Assembly: GCA_012861695.1 (NCBI GenBank)
Contig: JAAOOA010000060.1
Span: 10,716,210 to 10,780,209 of the forward strand
Length of the DNA: 64,000 nucleotides
DNA from: Trematomus loennbergii
Taxonomy: Eukaryota; Chordata; Actinopteri; Perciformes; Nototheniidae
Reading direction: 5' to 3'
This document shows positions 35,597-48,461 of this stretch, in pieces (the stretch's first letter is position 1; the number at the start of each line of letters is the position of its first letter). A program made the translations under genes and the position numbers. The notes under the pieces were generated by a model, which had not been told where the DNA came from, did not search any database, and saw nothing but the letters and a program-made list of their open reading frames with translations.

Positions 35597-36189
35597 CATG
35601 GTGCTGAAGTGTCAGACAGACTCTTCTGGCAGTCTACGTTTGGGTCTATAATATTGTCTATAGCTGGTGGGTGAACAAATCAGTCGTTCCTGTTCACAAT
35701 CCCCTACTGCTTTCAGTGTTTTTGTACTGAAACCTAACATTTGAGTGCTAACATGCTGTACGGACATACCATATGACAACATGTCAGAAACGGTATTGTC
35801 CCTGTAAAACGCAGAATGGTGCACCTGTGGGGCACAGCTGCTACACTGCTGTCAGCTGCCCTTTTAGTATTTATTAATGGAGCATTAAGGTTTAATCCCT
35901 GCGGGGAATTCGATCGATGGCCTTTCAGTCACGGTCTGTGTGCTCCAGCATCCTAACCTACAGTACGCCGACTCATACCTCGAGGGACAAAAGGTAAAAG
36001 AGCACAAAGCCTCACAGTCTTATGAAATTCTCATGGATTTCCCCTTTCACCTCCCCTCCACTTTTCAACTTTACTCTACTTGTTTTAGTGTAAGACTTCT
36101 TTATATCTGTTTAATACTTATAGCCTCTTCCAAGTGTCCAAGAGAGAAATCCCTGTATAATGACAGCACATGATGCCTAAAGTAATTCT
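35597..36189. other. Spacer, nothing recognised
   Basis: Unique-looking DNA with chance frames. No repeat identified. Confidence 0.5.
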
Positions 36190-36435
36190 CTCCAATTAAG
36201 CAAAGTTTAAGCAGATTAAAGCAGCTTGTTCTTGAGATCAGACGCCAGGAGACCTCATTAAGATCTTATCCAGGTTGGATAATCCAACAGAATCAAACGG
36301 CAACACAACCATATCAAATTAATTGAATAAATGTAACCTCAGTAAATTCAATTATTTACAGGGTGATGTTGGGATTAAACTGTAATCAAATGGTCACTGG
36401 AGGAAATAATTGGAAAAAAGTAATATTTTTAATCA
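36190..36435 (-). repeat. Paralogous non-coding element, copy A (inverted)
   Basis: The minus strand carries a core (36300-36208) reading CCGTTTGATTCTGTTGGATT, AATGAGGTCTCCTGGCGTCT, AAGCTGCTTTAATCTGCTTA. It is preceded by TTTCCTCCAGTGACCATTT and CCAATTATTT. The same blocks in the same order are found at 43368-43645 and 45530-45800. No terminal repeats or target duplications are visible, so it does not look like a standard MITE. It may be an old unnamed repeat or a duplicated regulatory element. Confidence 0.65.
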
Positions 36436-36691
36436 TTAAGGTAAGGACCTTGAGTGTCAACATGGTACAGCTTTGAATTTTCATTTTGAAGTCACTTTTT
36501 GCATTGATGACGTTTTGAACACTCTTGTACGCCTCCATATTTTATTGTTGTTTACTTTTCTCTCTCATGAGGACTGGAGTTTAGAGTAAACGGTCGGCTT
36601 TCACTTGACTTACTAAATGATTCTATTACACATACTAGCTACAGTGTTGATCTATGTGTGTTGACGGAGCTGCACTGTAAATTATAACTCA

Positions 36692-36772
36692 GTCAGTGTA
36701 TTCAAAGCACAATCTCAATCCACACTGCAATGTATATCCTGAGGGCCAGAGATTAGAAAGGAATAATGCAGG
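36692..36772 (+). repeat. 65-bp dispersed repeat, copy 2
   Basis: Matches 14782-14846 with only a few differences (GTCAGTGTATTCAAAG…CACTGCAATGTATATCCTGA…GGGCCAGAGATTAG), then TAATGCAGGG and the (AC)n block directly afterwards. Confidence 0.75.
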
Positions 36773-36774
36773 GT

Positions 36775-36779
36775 ACACA

Positions 36780-36866
<87 letters not shown>
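36775..36866. repeat. (AC)n microsatellite, about 45 units
   Basis: A nearly perfect AC run of about 92 bp with one interruption (CACACCACAC) near its start. Confidence 0.97.
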
Positions 36867-36868
<2 letters not shown>

Positions 36869-38602
36869 GAAGTAAATAAAGAGAAATGACCCCCAATTGT
36901 GTAACTATAGGTCCTTCACTAGACAAACTTTCCCAAATGCTCTCTAGAGGCAGGATCTTATGCACCCACATTCTCTTTGCTGATTGTATTCTTATTCGGG
37001 CATGTGCAAGGGCAAACTTTTAAGCACAACGTACATGCATCCCCATTGTCGGCAGCAATGAAACTATGTATGAATGAATAGTATTTTTTGAAGACCTTAC
37101 CTTTGCACGCTCCTTCGCAACCTACCAGAACATGTAGTCAGTTCTACACTCAACCAAGCATGCAGTGCAGCTCACTTCCAACCTCGAACACTTTAGTGAT
37201 TTGTTTGAACACCTACAACAACATATGTTTACCTGACGAAGGGCCTCTTGTTACTACACAATATGTCTTCTCCCAGACGCCATTGAGGACTTGTTGACAA
37301 TTGGTGCGGACCTTGTAGCAGTGCAAATTGGTAAATGTTCCAACACAGGCTGCAAGAGAAAGTTTTTCAAGAAAAATGAAATAAACAATCTTCAGGGCTA
37401 CCTTATTTTCCTTGGACCCATGTCCAACCATTTCCATCTAAAAGCATCATCTGTGGGAAGTGCATACATTTGGTAGCTTGCTTGTAGACTAAATCAAATC
37501 AGAGTCACATTTTAAGAATCTATCGATTCTACACGGTTCTCATTCCAGGTGTCCTCTGGTGTAGGTTATTAATTCAAACATGTTCAACCTATTTGTCTGA
37601 TAGGAAAATGTTTCATCTGTCTCTAAAGATGTCTCTTTAGGTAGGTTCTGCAATGTTTTCCATTATTTGATACACATAGGCCACTGACTGTGGCAGAAAT
37701 CTAACATATCACCTCACTGTTGTAAAGTAAATCCCCTATTCAAGCTGCAACCCCAATTGCCTCTTCTCTCCTCACTACCCACATGTGTCTTGTTCTGCGG
37801 TAGTGTTTGAAAAAAGGCAGGGATCTCGTTTGTTGCTGTCAGCAGAATCTGTGAAGGCTGACAGCAGTGGTGTTGAATCAGAAAGTAATACATGTGCAGT
37901 TCAATACCCCGAGTGCTCCCACCTGCCCACCGCTCCCACAAAAGTTCCTGCTGCCACACACACACACTGGTATAAAATGACCATTAAAGCCTTAAACCAT
38001 ATTTGGGTATTATTTATAAACTACTTCTAAAATGTTAATAAGTATTATGATAGGTTGCCTACTTTGTGTCAGGAAAAGTTAGAAATTGTAAGAGATATAC
38101 ATACTTTATTCAGAGACTTCGGTGGAATTATAACTATGTGTTCATTAAATATAAAGCAGCCAGTTGTTCTTAGCATAGAGAGTGGAAGCCCGGTCTAACA
38201 GCACTCTGGCACCGTCCAAAGGTTAAAAGAAATCCTACTTTCAGCTCCTCTGCATTGTAGATTAACAACACACTTTATTTTATTTATTACAACACATTGT
38301 GGGTTTAAAGAGGGTTGTGTCTATTTCTACCTACACGCAGTAACTATCTGGATTCTCCAGTGGTTCCCTTGACAACCGTGATAACAAGTCTCTAGGAAGT
38401 TACTTCACGAAATAGAGGTGCTAATTGGGTGAATTTGTTACTTTTGGATAGAGTCATGCCTGCTGTTTTCCTGTTTTCTGTCTATGTGCTCAAACGTTTC
38501 TGTCATTCCCCACAGGTGGGCCTTTTCAAGCTCCACCTGTTCCTCATCGCTCCAATAAAATGGTAGGCCAAGCTTAAAATTGTCAAATGTATCGTTCTAT
38601 AA
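36867..38602. other. Spacer, nothing recognised
   Basis: Mixed DNA. Open frames of 60-83 codons lack recognisable domains. A short (CA) run lies near 37957-37969. Confidence 0.5.
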
Positions 38603-39642
38603 CAGGGGTCACCAACCTTTTTTAGGATGAGAGCTACTTTCAAAAAATAAAACAAGTCGTGAGCTACTTTTACTCCTTTTTTTTGTTTTTTGCAGTGTAT
38701 ATATTTAGCACAGAGGCGCTGTGAAAGTCCACCGCCGTTGTTTTATTGTTTGTTGTTTTAAATGTATTAAAAAAAAATAATAATAATAATCTCCCGTTCA
38801 TCGCGTCCATTCGCGACCCACCTATCACATCTCTGCACCCCACCAGTGGGGTGCGCCCATAGACTGTATATATAAATGGACGTAGTGTCCGTGACGTCAC
38901 CCATAGGATTCTGCAGAGAAGCCTAAAGTAGGCGGTGTCGGCCACTAACGGCTCGACAGTGACGTCAGAGTCCAACTCCCGCCTGCTCCAGCTCCAGCTC
39001 CAGCCTGATCCAAATAAGGGCAAAGAGGCGGAGCCGAGGCGGGACCTGCTGCCACCGAGCTGGAAGTTCCAGAGCTAGCTGAGGCCAGAGTCCTGCACGG
39101 GTCTGATTTTCAATACCGAACCCGCCCCGCCACCCGCACATATTGCCAATTAGTTCCGCAAACTGACCCGACCCGTCGACACAAGATCCGCAAACCGACC
39201 CGAACCCGCATATCCTATGAGCAGTGAAAACGTGCAATTATTAACACACGCAGTTGCATATTTGGCTCAAAAAGCGTGGGATGTTGGTTATTTTCTCCAT
39301 CTAGGATGACACCAAAAGCCTCCCAGACGTTGGATTTCGCTCTTGAGGAAGTGTTATTGACTCCGCCTTCACCTCAGCCATTTTGAATGTGGCGCGCTCA
39401 GCAGCAGATTGATGCGGTGCAGAGGTTATGATTATCCCGCGGGGGAGGGGTCTGAGGATTGAAACATTAAACTAAATTATTATTATTTTAATATATTTAT
39501 ACGCAACACCCGCGACTCGACCCGCATCATCTTTGTTTTACCCAGAACCGAACCCAGAAAAAAGCGTTTGAAAAAATACCACCCGCGAATCACTTTTTTT
39601 GCGGGTCACCCGGGCGCGCCCCACACACTTTGAGAAACGCTG
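38603..39642. mobile_element. Nested mosaic of hAT-type fragments
   Basis: The left piece starts CAGGGGTCACCAACCTTTTT and continues GAGAGCTACTTTCAAAAAAT, the known head of a hAT family. The right end CACTTTGAGAAACGCTG (39626-39642) is the tail of a different hAT type. Its inner neighbour CGACCCACCTATCACATCTC…CCAGTGGGG lies at 38814-38851, so the tail has been split by an insertion (about 38859-39613). The insertion is bordered by GTGCGCCC (38851-38858) and GCGCGCCC (39614-39621), a near-match to an 8-bp duplication. It contains a head ATAGACTGTATATATAAATG, GACGTCA-containing sequence, and a CCCGACCCG-rich piece (39093-39612) resembling another fish hAT element. No coding frame remains. Confidence 0.6.
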
Positions 39643-42600
39643 TGCTAAGCTATGCTAACCGTCTTCTAGCTATGCTATTCTTCATACAGATGTCAGAGTG
39701 ATATGATATCAATCTGCTTTTGTAACTCTTGGCCCGAAAACATTTCTGATGGGGTTTTTCAACAAGTTCTTAAACCATTGAGCAGGCACTGTATGTCACA
39801 AGAAAATACTGCATACCATTGGCACGGTAGTCGTTTCAGTATTAACATCTCCTCTGCACTTGTCTCTCTTGGGCTATCACTTTTTTTACTATTTTACTAT
39901 AAGTGCTATATTTTAATGAAGTGAGAAATGTGATATTGGATTTGCAATGATCTGTTTGAAGTAAAATTACCAGGCATGCATCGATAAACAGGAGTAGATC
40001 TATGTTCCCAGGGTCCTATGAACCCCAGCTTAATATATATGTAATATGATCTATTGACAAGACCATTCAAAGGATTTTATGTTGTCAGCAATCTATGTTT
40101 CTCATGTGTTGAAATCACCCACCTACAGCTTTTAGTTTATGATGCTATACTCCTTGAAACCTAAACCCTCAGATGTGCCGTGAGGGCACTTTCTTTCCTT
40201 TAGAAATGGATATCTCCCCGGAAGCTAAACAGATTTAGCTGGTCGAACTGCATTTGAAGCGCCCATCTCCCTTCAGTCGTTTGCAATATGAAGCACCATA
40301 GCCCTCACCAATCTCTTATAATGTTAAATAAACAATATGGGAAACTGGGGACATAGGATGACCCGCAATAAAAGTATACAGGCTATTATTGTGTGTTAAA
40401 TTCACAGCAAGAGATGACATGTTATATAGGATTTTGTTTTCTGTTCAAGTGACAGCCAGCAATTACTGTAGCTTACAATCACCATCTGCTGGCTCTTATT
40501 CACGTTCCAATGACAGTTTATGCTCAGCTCTGCGACAGCTCTACCTTAACTACAGCTACTGCTAGTTAGGCACATGCATATTACAGAGATACAGTACATT
40601 TCCATTAATCGTTGGAGTGCACCAGAGTTTTTCAGTAATAGTCGGTGTATTGCAGACCCATCAGTGTCCCTCTTTTCCGGAGCCCAGTCACACACACACA
40701 AAGAGTTTCACTCAATAAAAGCTTGCTCTCTTGCATTCTCTGCTTCCTCTTCCTCTTCCTTTTGCAGGCAGCCAGGCACATTGAAAATCTAGAGAAACTG
40801 CCGGAAAAACCCAGTGTTTGAGGATGAATATTTTAGAGCGATACGTTTTCTGAAAAGCACAGCCTGAAAAAGAGATTCCTTTTTTCTCTCTATATGAAGA
40901 AGCTCACTCATTGCCGTGCGGCTGCTGAGAAAATTGGATCTTTGGAGAAATAAAGACACAAACGTTTTCTATGGAGAAGCCCAGTTGGGCATTGCATTTC
41001 TCTGACCAAGAAATTCCCCTGGAAATGCACAATTTGCTAGAACTCTTTGACCATTTAACTGTGTAAAAAAGTCTTTATGTCTTTATTGAAGTCCAGTATT
41101 CAGCCCTGTGATTCTGTTAAGATGCAAGTCTCTGATGCATGTGATTACATTATTTGGTCAGGGAATATTGAGGTTGGAGAATGTTTAATACACAGTGGAG
41201 CAGTTTGAAACGTTGCACTCGCTGATTTATTTCCAGATTCTCACAAAGGATATTACAGGCGTTACCTGAAGTGACAGAGGAGAAAAGGCAATAACGTGTG
41301 GCTTGAATACAATGCGTCTCACTGGGAATACACACACGCGCACACACACACACATGCGTACATAATGAATTACTGTTGAATTCAGCAGAGGGTTGAAAAA
41401 ACAAGGCAGGGTTGATTGCTGTAAATGAGCCGGGAATGAATAGCGCTAAATTAATTTTGCATCATCTACAGCCAGGGGAATTGAATGAGAAAGTAGGTAA
41501 TGACAAAGGAGTTTGGTTAAAAGTGGGAATCTGCTCCTTCTGCCTCCCCATCTGTTTCTCTCACCTCTTACACTCTTCTTTCACTGATTCACTCTGAACC
41601 CAATCTTTCGAAACTTTATCCAATTTTGTAGTTATTTCTGTTTTCATGCTTCTTGATCTCAGTATTAAAGAACTATTCATCCATCAGTCAACACATACAT
41701 AATTACATTCACAGACTACATACTGTAGCAGATAAACATCTTTCTGTGAAAGCGGGGAGACCAGAAGAAGAGATCTCAGCACACTGAGACACACTAGATT
41801 AATATTGAAAACCCACAGAGACGTATAAAGTAATATATTGTGATTGTTATATTCATCAGTATCAGATATGTTTTACTTATCTGTGTTTATCAACTATCTG
41901 CTTAACACAGTGGAGCATTTACCATCTATAGGCCCAATTCCCAACCATTGTTTTTGTTAGGATCATGTATCCGTGTCTAGTTTAGAAAACTATAAACGTG
42001 TGCATTTGATTGTAAAGTCTTATATAGTATTTACAGGGACTGTTCCAAAAACCAAGCAGCTTATAAGCGTCAGATTTGAAACAAAGAGAATTAACAAAAA
42101 ATCACCATTATAGTTTTTTTGAGTTTTATTTTAGTTATCATTTAGTTTTTTTTCCAAGAGATGATGATTTGAAACCGTTGTCACAAAGATGTACGCCTTT
42201 CGCTTTTTCTGCCGGAGAGAGGGCGGCCCGTCCCCAAGCTTGTTCCTGTGTTTACACCCTCATAGTAAAGAAGGGAGTCTCATTCAGCTGTGATTGGGAC
42301 TCAGACGGAGCTCACTGGGAGCAGTTTGGTATTTGGCCATAGAGTATTGTTCCCTCATTGGTTGGGGAGGAGACCTAAACAGCCACTTTGAGACCACAAG
42401 TGTGACTTCAAATGAATCATTATATTGCACCATGTGTGCTAATGGTGTAATTAGGCAACTATTTTATCCTCAGATACCCTCAAACTTTTAAACTTTACCA
42501 AGTTGTACAGTTGGAGGACTCTCTCTAGCATAATAATCATTTGGTTTGCCTATATAAGCCAGTATGTCTTTTTTTTTACTGCAGTCTATATCACGCAGTT

Positions 42601-43367
42601 TATTTTTTTTTTTTTAGGATTATAGGATTATAGTAAAGGATTCTGTTTTTCTGGGTTTTGGATTGTTCAGTTTGTTGTTTCTCCTCCTGTGTTCCTGTGC
42701 TGCTTTACCTCCGTTGCCCATCGTGCACACCTGCTCTGAATCAGTTTTAACGAGGCTGAGTCTATCCCACCCCCTGCCTGTTCTCCTGTCTGATCAACAC
42801 ATTCCCCACACCTGAGCATATGTCCGTCCGACCACCTGCTGCTCATCTCCTTGTCAGGTGCTCCTTTTTCATATTTTTCACACAAGTAACAGGTAAAAAC
42901 ATTTTTGTTGTTTTCAATTAATAACCTTTTGAAAATGTAGGTTACTGTGATGTTACGTGATCCAGTGACATGACAAATTAGCTGTAAACCAAACATGTAT
43001 TTGTAAAACCTTATTTAATGTTTTGTGTAGTGTGACTTTGCCCTGGCAAGTCATGTATCAAAATGTTGCAGACTTGACGAGTTGTTGTTTCTGACTTGAT
43101 GGACATGATTGCAGCACTTGTTGTTTTCAGTTCAGTGCCTATCTTGCCTGCACAGTCCTTGAATACAAGGTTATCTTTTTGAGTTCCTGTTGTTAACTAT
43201 GACTAATAGCTAGGGATTGTTTTACGACCATTACAACGGTTCAGGTTTTGCTCAAAAACAGACCAAATGAATAAGTAAGGGAGTGTATCACTGAAGGACT
43301 GCATCTGTCATCCGCTGTGCCGTCACCTGACATGACACTTCCCTCAAGCAACAGAGCCGAACAGACC
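39643..43367. other. Long spacer, nothing firm
   Basis: No recognised gene. Contains a CTTCCTCTTCCTCTTCC run (40743-40759), a CA/CG dinucleotide tract (41329-41355), T-runs near 42570 and 42600-42616, and a piece at 42660-42800 (CTCCTGTGTTCCTGTGCTGC…, …CACACCTGCTCTGA…) that has the flavour of fish LTR DNA but no ends. Open frames up to 109 codons look like chance. Confidence 0.4.
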
Positions 43368-43645
43368 ACAATGAGCAAAGTGAAAATCTTCAATCTTTAT
43401 TACTTTAATTATTGATTATTTCCAAAAATCGACTCCTGTTACAACTAAAAAGCTTAATAATTCATTAAATGTGCTGAATACAATACTTTGGAGTGACATT
43501 TGGGGAACTCACTCGAAATGTTTGCTTTGAAATGTGAGCATCCATTTGATTCTGTTGGATTATTTAGCTTTTATAAGATGTAAATGAGGCCTCCTGTTGT
43601 CTGTTATCAAGATCCTGCTGCTTAATCTGCTGAGTTTGATCTCTG
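43368..43645 (+). repeat. Paralogous non-coding element, copy B
   Basis: Core at 43542-43634: CCATTTGATTCTGTTGGATT, then ATGAGGCCTCCTGTTGTCTG, TTATCAAGATCCTGCTGCTT and AATCTGCTGA. The upstream part shares TTATTTCCAAAAAT, GTGACATTTGGGGAACTC and A+T-rich homeobox-like TAATTATT motifs with copy C. It is ~2.1 kb from copy C in the same orientation. Confidence 0.7.
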
Positions 43646-45529
43646 GCTTTGGCTTTGTGAGGAGACTGAAATGCATTCAGGCCATTAAAAACACATTAAG
43701 AAAACAGCATTTGTTGTGATAAAATGTAACTGAAATCCACACCAAAAAGGCATTTGTGGGCATGTGTGTGTTTCTCAGCCAGGGGACCATGTTGGGTTGG
43801 CAAGCAGAGAGTTAGTGTTCATGTTCTATCTACCTGTACGGTTCAGTGAAAGAGAACAGCAGGTACAGATGGCCAGTGGGAGTACATGGCTCCATGCTGC
43901 AGATACACACACTCGCACATGCAAGAATGCACGCTAAACATAGGGCCAGATTAAGATGTTCAGCTTTGCACAAACATTGGTTCCTATTAAACTGCAAATC
44001 CCAGCTCTATTGTATAATGACATTGTCCAGAGGGATACATGGAGCTAAGTAATAAACATGTAAATGTGGTGTGTCCACATTGGTTGTGACAGAAACTAAT
44101 ATGTGTGCTCATGTCTCTACATGACTAACAATATGCTGAGCGGAATCAATTTCCTGGTGTAAAACGGGAAAAAGATTATGAATACTGATAAGAAACAAAA
44201 GACAAGCAGTAAAAAAGTCACAAAAAGATAACATAACAATGGGTGTCAATAACCTTACATGAATGATAAAAAGGGAATGATAATAATCTCAGCCCTTTGG
44301 ACCCTGATCTTTTACGCTCAGGCAGTCCACGACCACCCACTGTCATCTTCTTCATCTCTCGCAAGTGAATTTTTAAGGAACCATCAAAGGGGATGGTTCT
44401 ATCAAGATTTCGCACATGGGCTAAGAAATAATTTAAATGAGGAAAGCTGCACTGCATCAACCTTCCTAGCATTGACAGTGAAACCTTCTGAAGAGACCTT
44501 ACCTGACCTCGGTAGCCCACAGCTCGTCTCTGCCAGCAGCTAGCGGCTCGAGGCTACATTAGCTGCTACTAGCACACATGAATCTCCAACCTCATGCTGC
44601 CGGCAAATAGGGTCATGTTTACCGGGTTCGCTAGAATTGTCCATATGAACGGCTCTCTTTTGTTGCATTCAAAACCTTGTAAGTAAACATTTTTTTAAAG
44701 CTCCAAGTCCACGACTTCTGAAATGTTTGTTAACATTTTCAGAAATGGCAAAGACTTAGGACAAATGGATTTGTTGGTCGATGTTAAGTTAAAATATAGA
44801 AATGTAAGATGTATCAAGATTTATCAAATATAGTTAATATTTCAATTCGCCTCATATTTTCCTTTATAGCTCATTTCATGGATTATGTTCACTGCCCACT
44901 AGTTTGCTAAACTGTTAGCCCCAATAGTTTATAGATGGCATCACAATTTGAACGCTGAGCATATCGTGTACAAGGCTTCCCATACCACAATAAGCTTACA
45001 ACATTTGAAAGAAGCATAACTCTAGATGGATTGTGGGTATTGTAGGCGATGTAACTGTCTAAGTCCAATAAGTTTTAGTTGAGAGATGCAATGCTAAATT
45101 GTTGGAGAGCTATTTTGAGAAGCTCATCTTTTTACAAAAAAGCACTAAAATTAATTCACTCGCTCTAGATTAATTCATTCAGTAAAGAGTATTTTAAGAG
45201 TGTCCTAGATGTCTGAGTTTCCTTTTTTTTGTATTAAAGTGCACACACCAATTAGCTTTATGAATAGCATGGAGTGCTTTATGGTCTTTTCTTCTCCTTG
45301 GTTTTACCTCTTAACATAAGCCATAAGGTAATGTATGCATTCAATTAAATGATTTCCTATAACTGGCATAACCAGGAAATTATGTTTGACATTTTTATTT
45401 ATTTGTTTTTTCTACTAATCTTCTTATTGTGTCCCTGAGACAAAACCTCCATATTTAGTTAACAAATAATTATTCTGGGCAGAAACTCGGAATAGCCTCA
45501 GGAAATTCATGTGCCTAGCTGAACCATGT
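43646..45529. other. Spacer between elements B and C
   Basis: No recognised gene. The 94-codon frame at 44259-44543 starts with a hydrophobic run (MIIISALWTLIFYAQA) that resembles a signal peptide, but the rest matches no family I know and there is no supporting splice structure. Confidence 0.4.
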
Positions 45530-45800
45530 ATTGTGAGGACTCTCTCCCTTAATTACCATAATTATTCATTATTTCCAATTATTCACCCCTGTGACCATTA
45601 CAACGCCTAATCAAAGCGTGGCCTGGTACATTCACTGAATTACTCTTGGGTGACATGTGGGGAACTAATTTGACATTGTTTGCAATGTGTGCTGCCATTT
45701 GATTCTGTTGGAATATTTAGCTGTGATAAAATGTTAATAAGGTCTCCTGTTGTCTTTTATCAAGATCCAGCTGCTTTAATCTGCTTATGTTTGATCTCTG
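45530..45800 (+). repeat. Paralogous non-coding element, copy C
   Basis: Core at 45695-45787: CCATTTGATTCTGTTGGAAT, AATAAGGTCTCCTGTTGTCT, TTATCAAGATCCAGCTGCTT, TAATCTGCTTA. Upstream are TTCCAATTATTCACCCCTGT, GACCATTACA and GTGACATGTGGGGAACTAAT, shared with copy B or A. A set of TAATTACCATAATTATTC motifs stands at the left side. Confidence 0.7.
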
Positions 45801-46926
45801 ATGGATAATGTAGGCACTTGTGGCAGGAGATTCAGTCATAATTAGGTAACGTAATTAAACAGGATCCTGTATCATGGGCCTTTGTTTACAGCAAACTTCT
45901 GTTTATTAAGGACAGGTGGATGCAAGTTTATTTATGCCCTTTGAATGTCCTGAAAGTCAAAAGGAAGAGGAAAGCATAGATCTGGAGATAGAAATGTGTT
46001 ATTTTCAGTCACTTCGATGCTTAGTTGTTTACTTCCTCAACCGGTTATGAAGGCAGTTTTGTATTTCGACCTTTGACACAGTTTCCTCTCTTCTTTAAGA
46101 GGAGCAGGCTGTCTCATATTCTTGAACAAAACACTACATGTAAGATTAAAGGTGCCCTAGCCTCAAGGGGAAATGTAATTCATCTAAGAAATCACCTCAT
46201 ACATCACACCTCACATCAGTGCAGGCAAGTGCACATTTCCTCTCTCTTTTATTCTGTCCTTCCCTTTCTCCCCCACACTCTCACTCTATCAATTTATAAC
46301 ACCGTCAGTCAGCGCCAACCTCCTTATTACATGGTCACAGATTGGACTTTTGTTTCAGTCGTAGGAAACGATATTACATATGAGTTTGACAGGCCGAGTA
46401 GGTGTCCTTTTACTGATTATTAACATCTATCCTTGGAGCAATCAGAATGAAGTATTCAGCCAAGGGCAATCTTGTGTATAACCCCAGTGTAAGAAACATA
46501 TACTGTAGTGCATCTGTATTATATAACAAAAGACAGAATGACACAAAGTTAACACATAACATAAAATGAACTAACGATCTCTAAACTGCGCTTACGAACC
46601 TGAAAAAATATTGTTAATCACGCTTGGGGAAGTTGCTTGGAAATTGGAAACTGGTTTAATGCTAGCTAGCCTAATTGAATGTTGAACACGCCTCACTAGT
46701 CAGTGATGATGATGTCATGTTGTGTTTGGCCGTTAAGGCAAAACCGTCGATTTGATCCATTAGGAGGGTACAGTAAGTAGTTTTTTCAACTATTGATTTA
46801 GTTTGCAAGTTAATTGTTTTATTTATCAATACATTTTCATCACATTTATATTCATTATAATATAATGCCGCCAGCAACTCTGTTTTCCTCGATAAAATCT
46901 CTTGGTCAAGCACAAACTATTTTATG
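45801..46926. other. Spacer, nothing recognised
   Basis: The 132-codon open frame at 46025-46423 (plus strand) is the longest here but has no domain I recognise and no clear context; it is probably chance. Confidence 0.45.
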
Positions 46927-46931
46927 ATGAG

Positions 46932-47258
46932 TGTTACGCCTGTATGTATTCCCTGTTTCTTTTTCCCTTTGGTTCTTCTACCCAGGTGTGCTGCATTGCT
47001 GTAACGAGGTTCAGACGAGGTGCACCTGGGGAAGGAAGTGCTTAAAAGCTCCAGTGCAGCAGCAGAAGAGGAAGGCCTCTGGTGTGGGGACTGCTGTGTT
47101 TCTGCTCTCATCCTAGGATGGATACTTAAACATTTGATGTGTTGGTTATAATAAATCCTATGGATTCGATGATTTTAAAAGGTGTCTTTCGTGTTCTATT
47201 TGGGTCAGTGGTGGAATTTTGTTAGCCCATAGGGCCATTTTAAGGGTGGGGCGTAACA
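46932..47258 (+). mobile_element. Solo LTR with 5-bp target duplication
   Basis: A 327-bp unit starts TGTTACGCC and ends GGGCGTAACA, i.e. TG…CA with a short inverted terminal repeat. ATGAG flanks both sides (46927-46931 and 47259-47263), an exact 5-bp duplication. An AATAAA signal at 47150-47155 lies about 100 bp before the end, which fits plus-strand R/U5 layout. The internal region is missing. The ends recall fish Gypsy- or BEL-type LTRs; the class is not proven. Confidence 0.85.
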
Positions 47259-47263
47259 ATGAG

Positions 47264-48461
47264 ATATAAAAATGTACCTTTTGCCTTAGGTCCCAATGAA
47301 CCACTACAAAGGCCAACTCCAAAGGAATCAAATGTATTTTCTTAAAACAATAAATAAGCTGTGGTTTGTCATCAAATCAGCGCCAGGGATTAACCATAAA
47401 CGATTCGCCACTATATAAAGCCAGGAAAACTAAAGGTGTTGCAGCACTCTTCTTTACATGTATTCTACTAAACCAGACCACATGGCACAGATGAAAGCAT
47501 TACAAACATTTGGGGCACATTGTAAAAAAAAAAATGACATGATGCAGCATGCTGCATATGAACGTTTTATGGGTCGCCTTGATATTGAACAAAATGAATT
47601 GTTGCTTTTACTGGAGAGACATTATCCATAAACCTCTTTAAGCAATGCATTATAAAAAATACACTTAGCTTTACGTGTTTCTGAGGACTGTTAACATGGA
47701 CAATATGCAACTGTGTTATATTTTCTGCTGTTTGTCATTGACTAACAGGAACATAAACAAGTCACACAAGAACATACACACACATGCTCAGATACACTTA
47801 AACTGTACAAGCAGTCTTCACACATGCAGCATTACACTGACACACACACACACACACCCGCCCCATCAGTTGTGCAGAAGAGTGAAACTGAGCCAGCTGT
47901 TGTCTGTGTTGTTGTGCCTTCAGGGCCAAAACGATTGGAGGAGTTTCAAATGTAAACACTTCAAATTATAGCATCACTTTATTTCATTTCAAAATATATA
48001 TTTATTCACATATTTTTCAAAAGATCTTAAAATGACACTATCCTTGGACTTTCTCATCCACACTTTAATAAAGGATGTCAGATGTTTCAAATTGTTCAGA
48101 ATGAGATTCCTTTTCCTTGCACTATAGATAGAAAAACAAGGTATTATTCAAAGCCAAGTAAAACATGCCTGGCAGGAGTAGAATGTATTTCTCTCTGTGA
48201 ATACGCCTGAAGGACATGAACGCAGTCTGACATTATGGGCTGAAGACTAAAACTATTGAACCACAGCCTGACTGCACTGTATGCCATATTATACTGAACT
48301 GATTGCAATTAAATCTGACAATTGTTTGACAGATTCTCAAGTTCAACATACATTGATTCAATTGTGTGTATAAGATTTAAACGTTTCAGAACTTATCCGC
48401 ACATGTCTGCCTTTGTCTTTTAGGAATCAACAACTAAAGTCATATTAAAATAACAAACCTG
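47264..48461. other. Spacer with a short (CA)n run
   Basis: A CACACACACACACAC run lies at about 47842-47857. No gene recognised. Confidence 0.5.

Noticed and set aside
42600..42860. Possible third LTR-like segment
   Set aside because: The composition resembles fish LTR DNA, but no TG…CA ends or target duplication could be found.
44259..44543. 94-codon frame starting with a signal-peptide-like run
   Set aside because: Only the first ~16 residues look meaningful. No family, no splice donors, and the opposite strand is equally open.
46025..46423. 132-codon open frame (plus strand)
   Set aside because: No recognisable domain, no splice or promoter context, and composition typical of chance frames in spacer.
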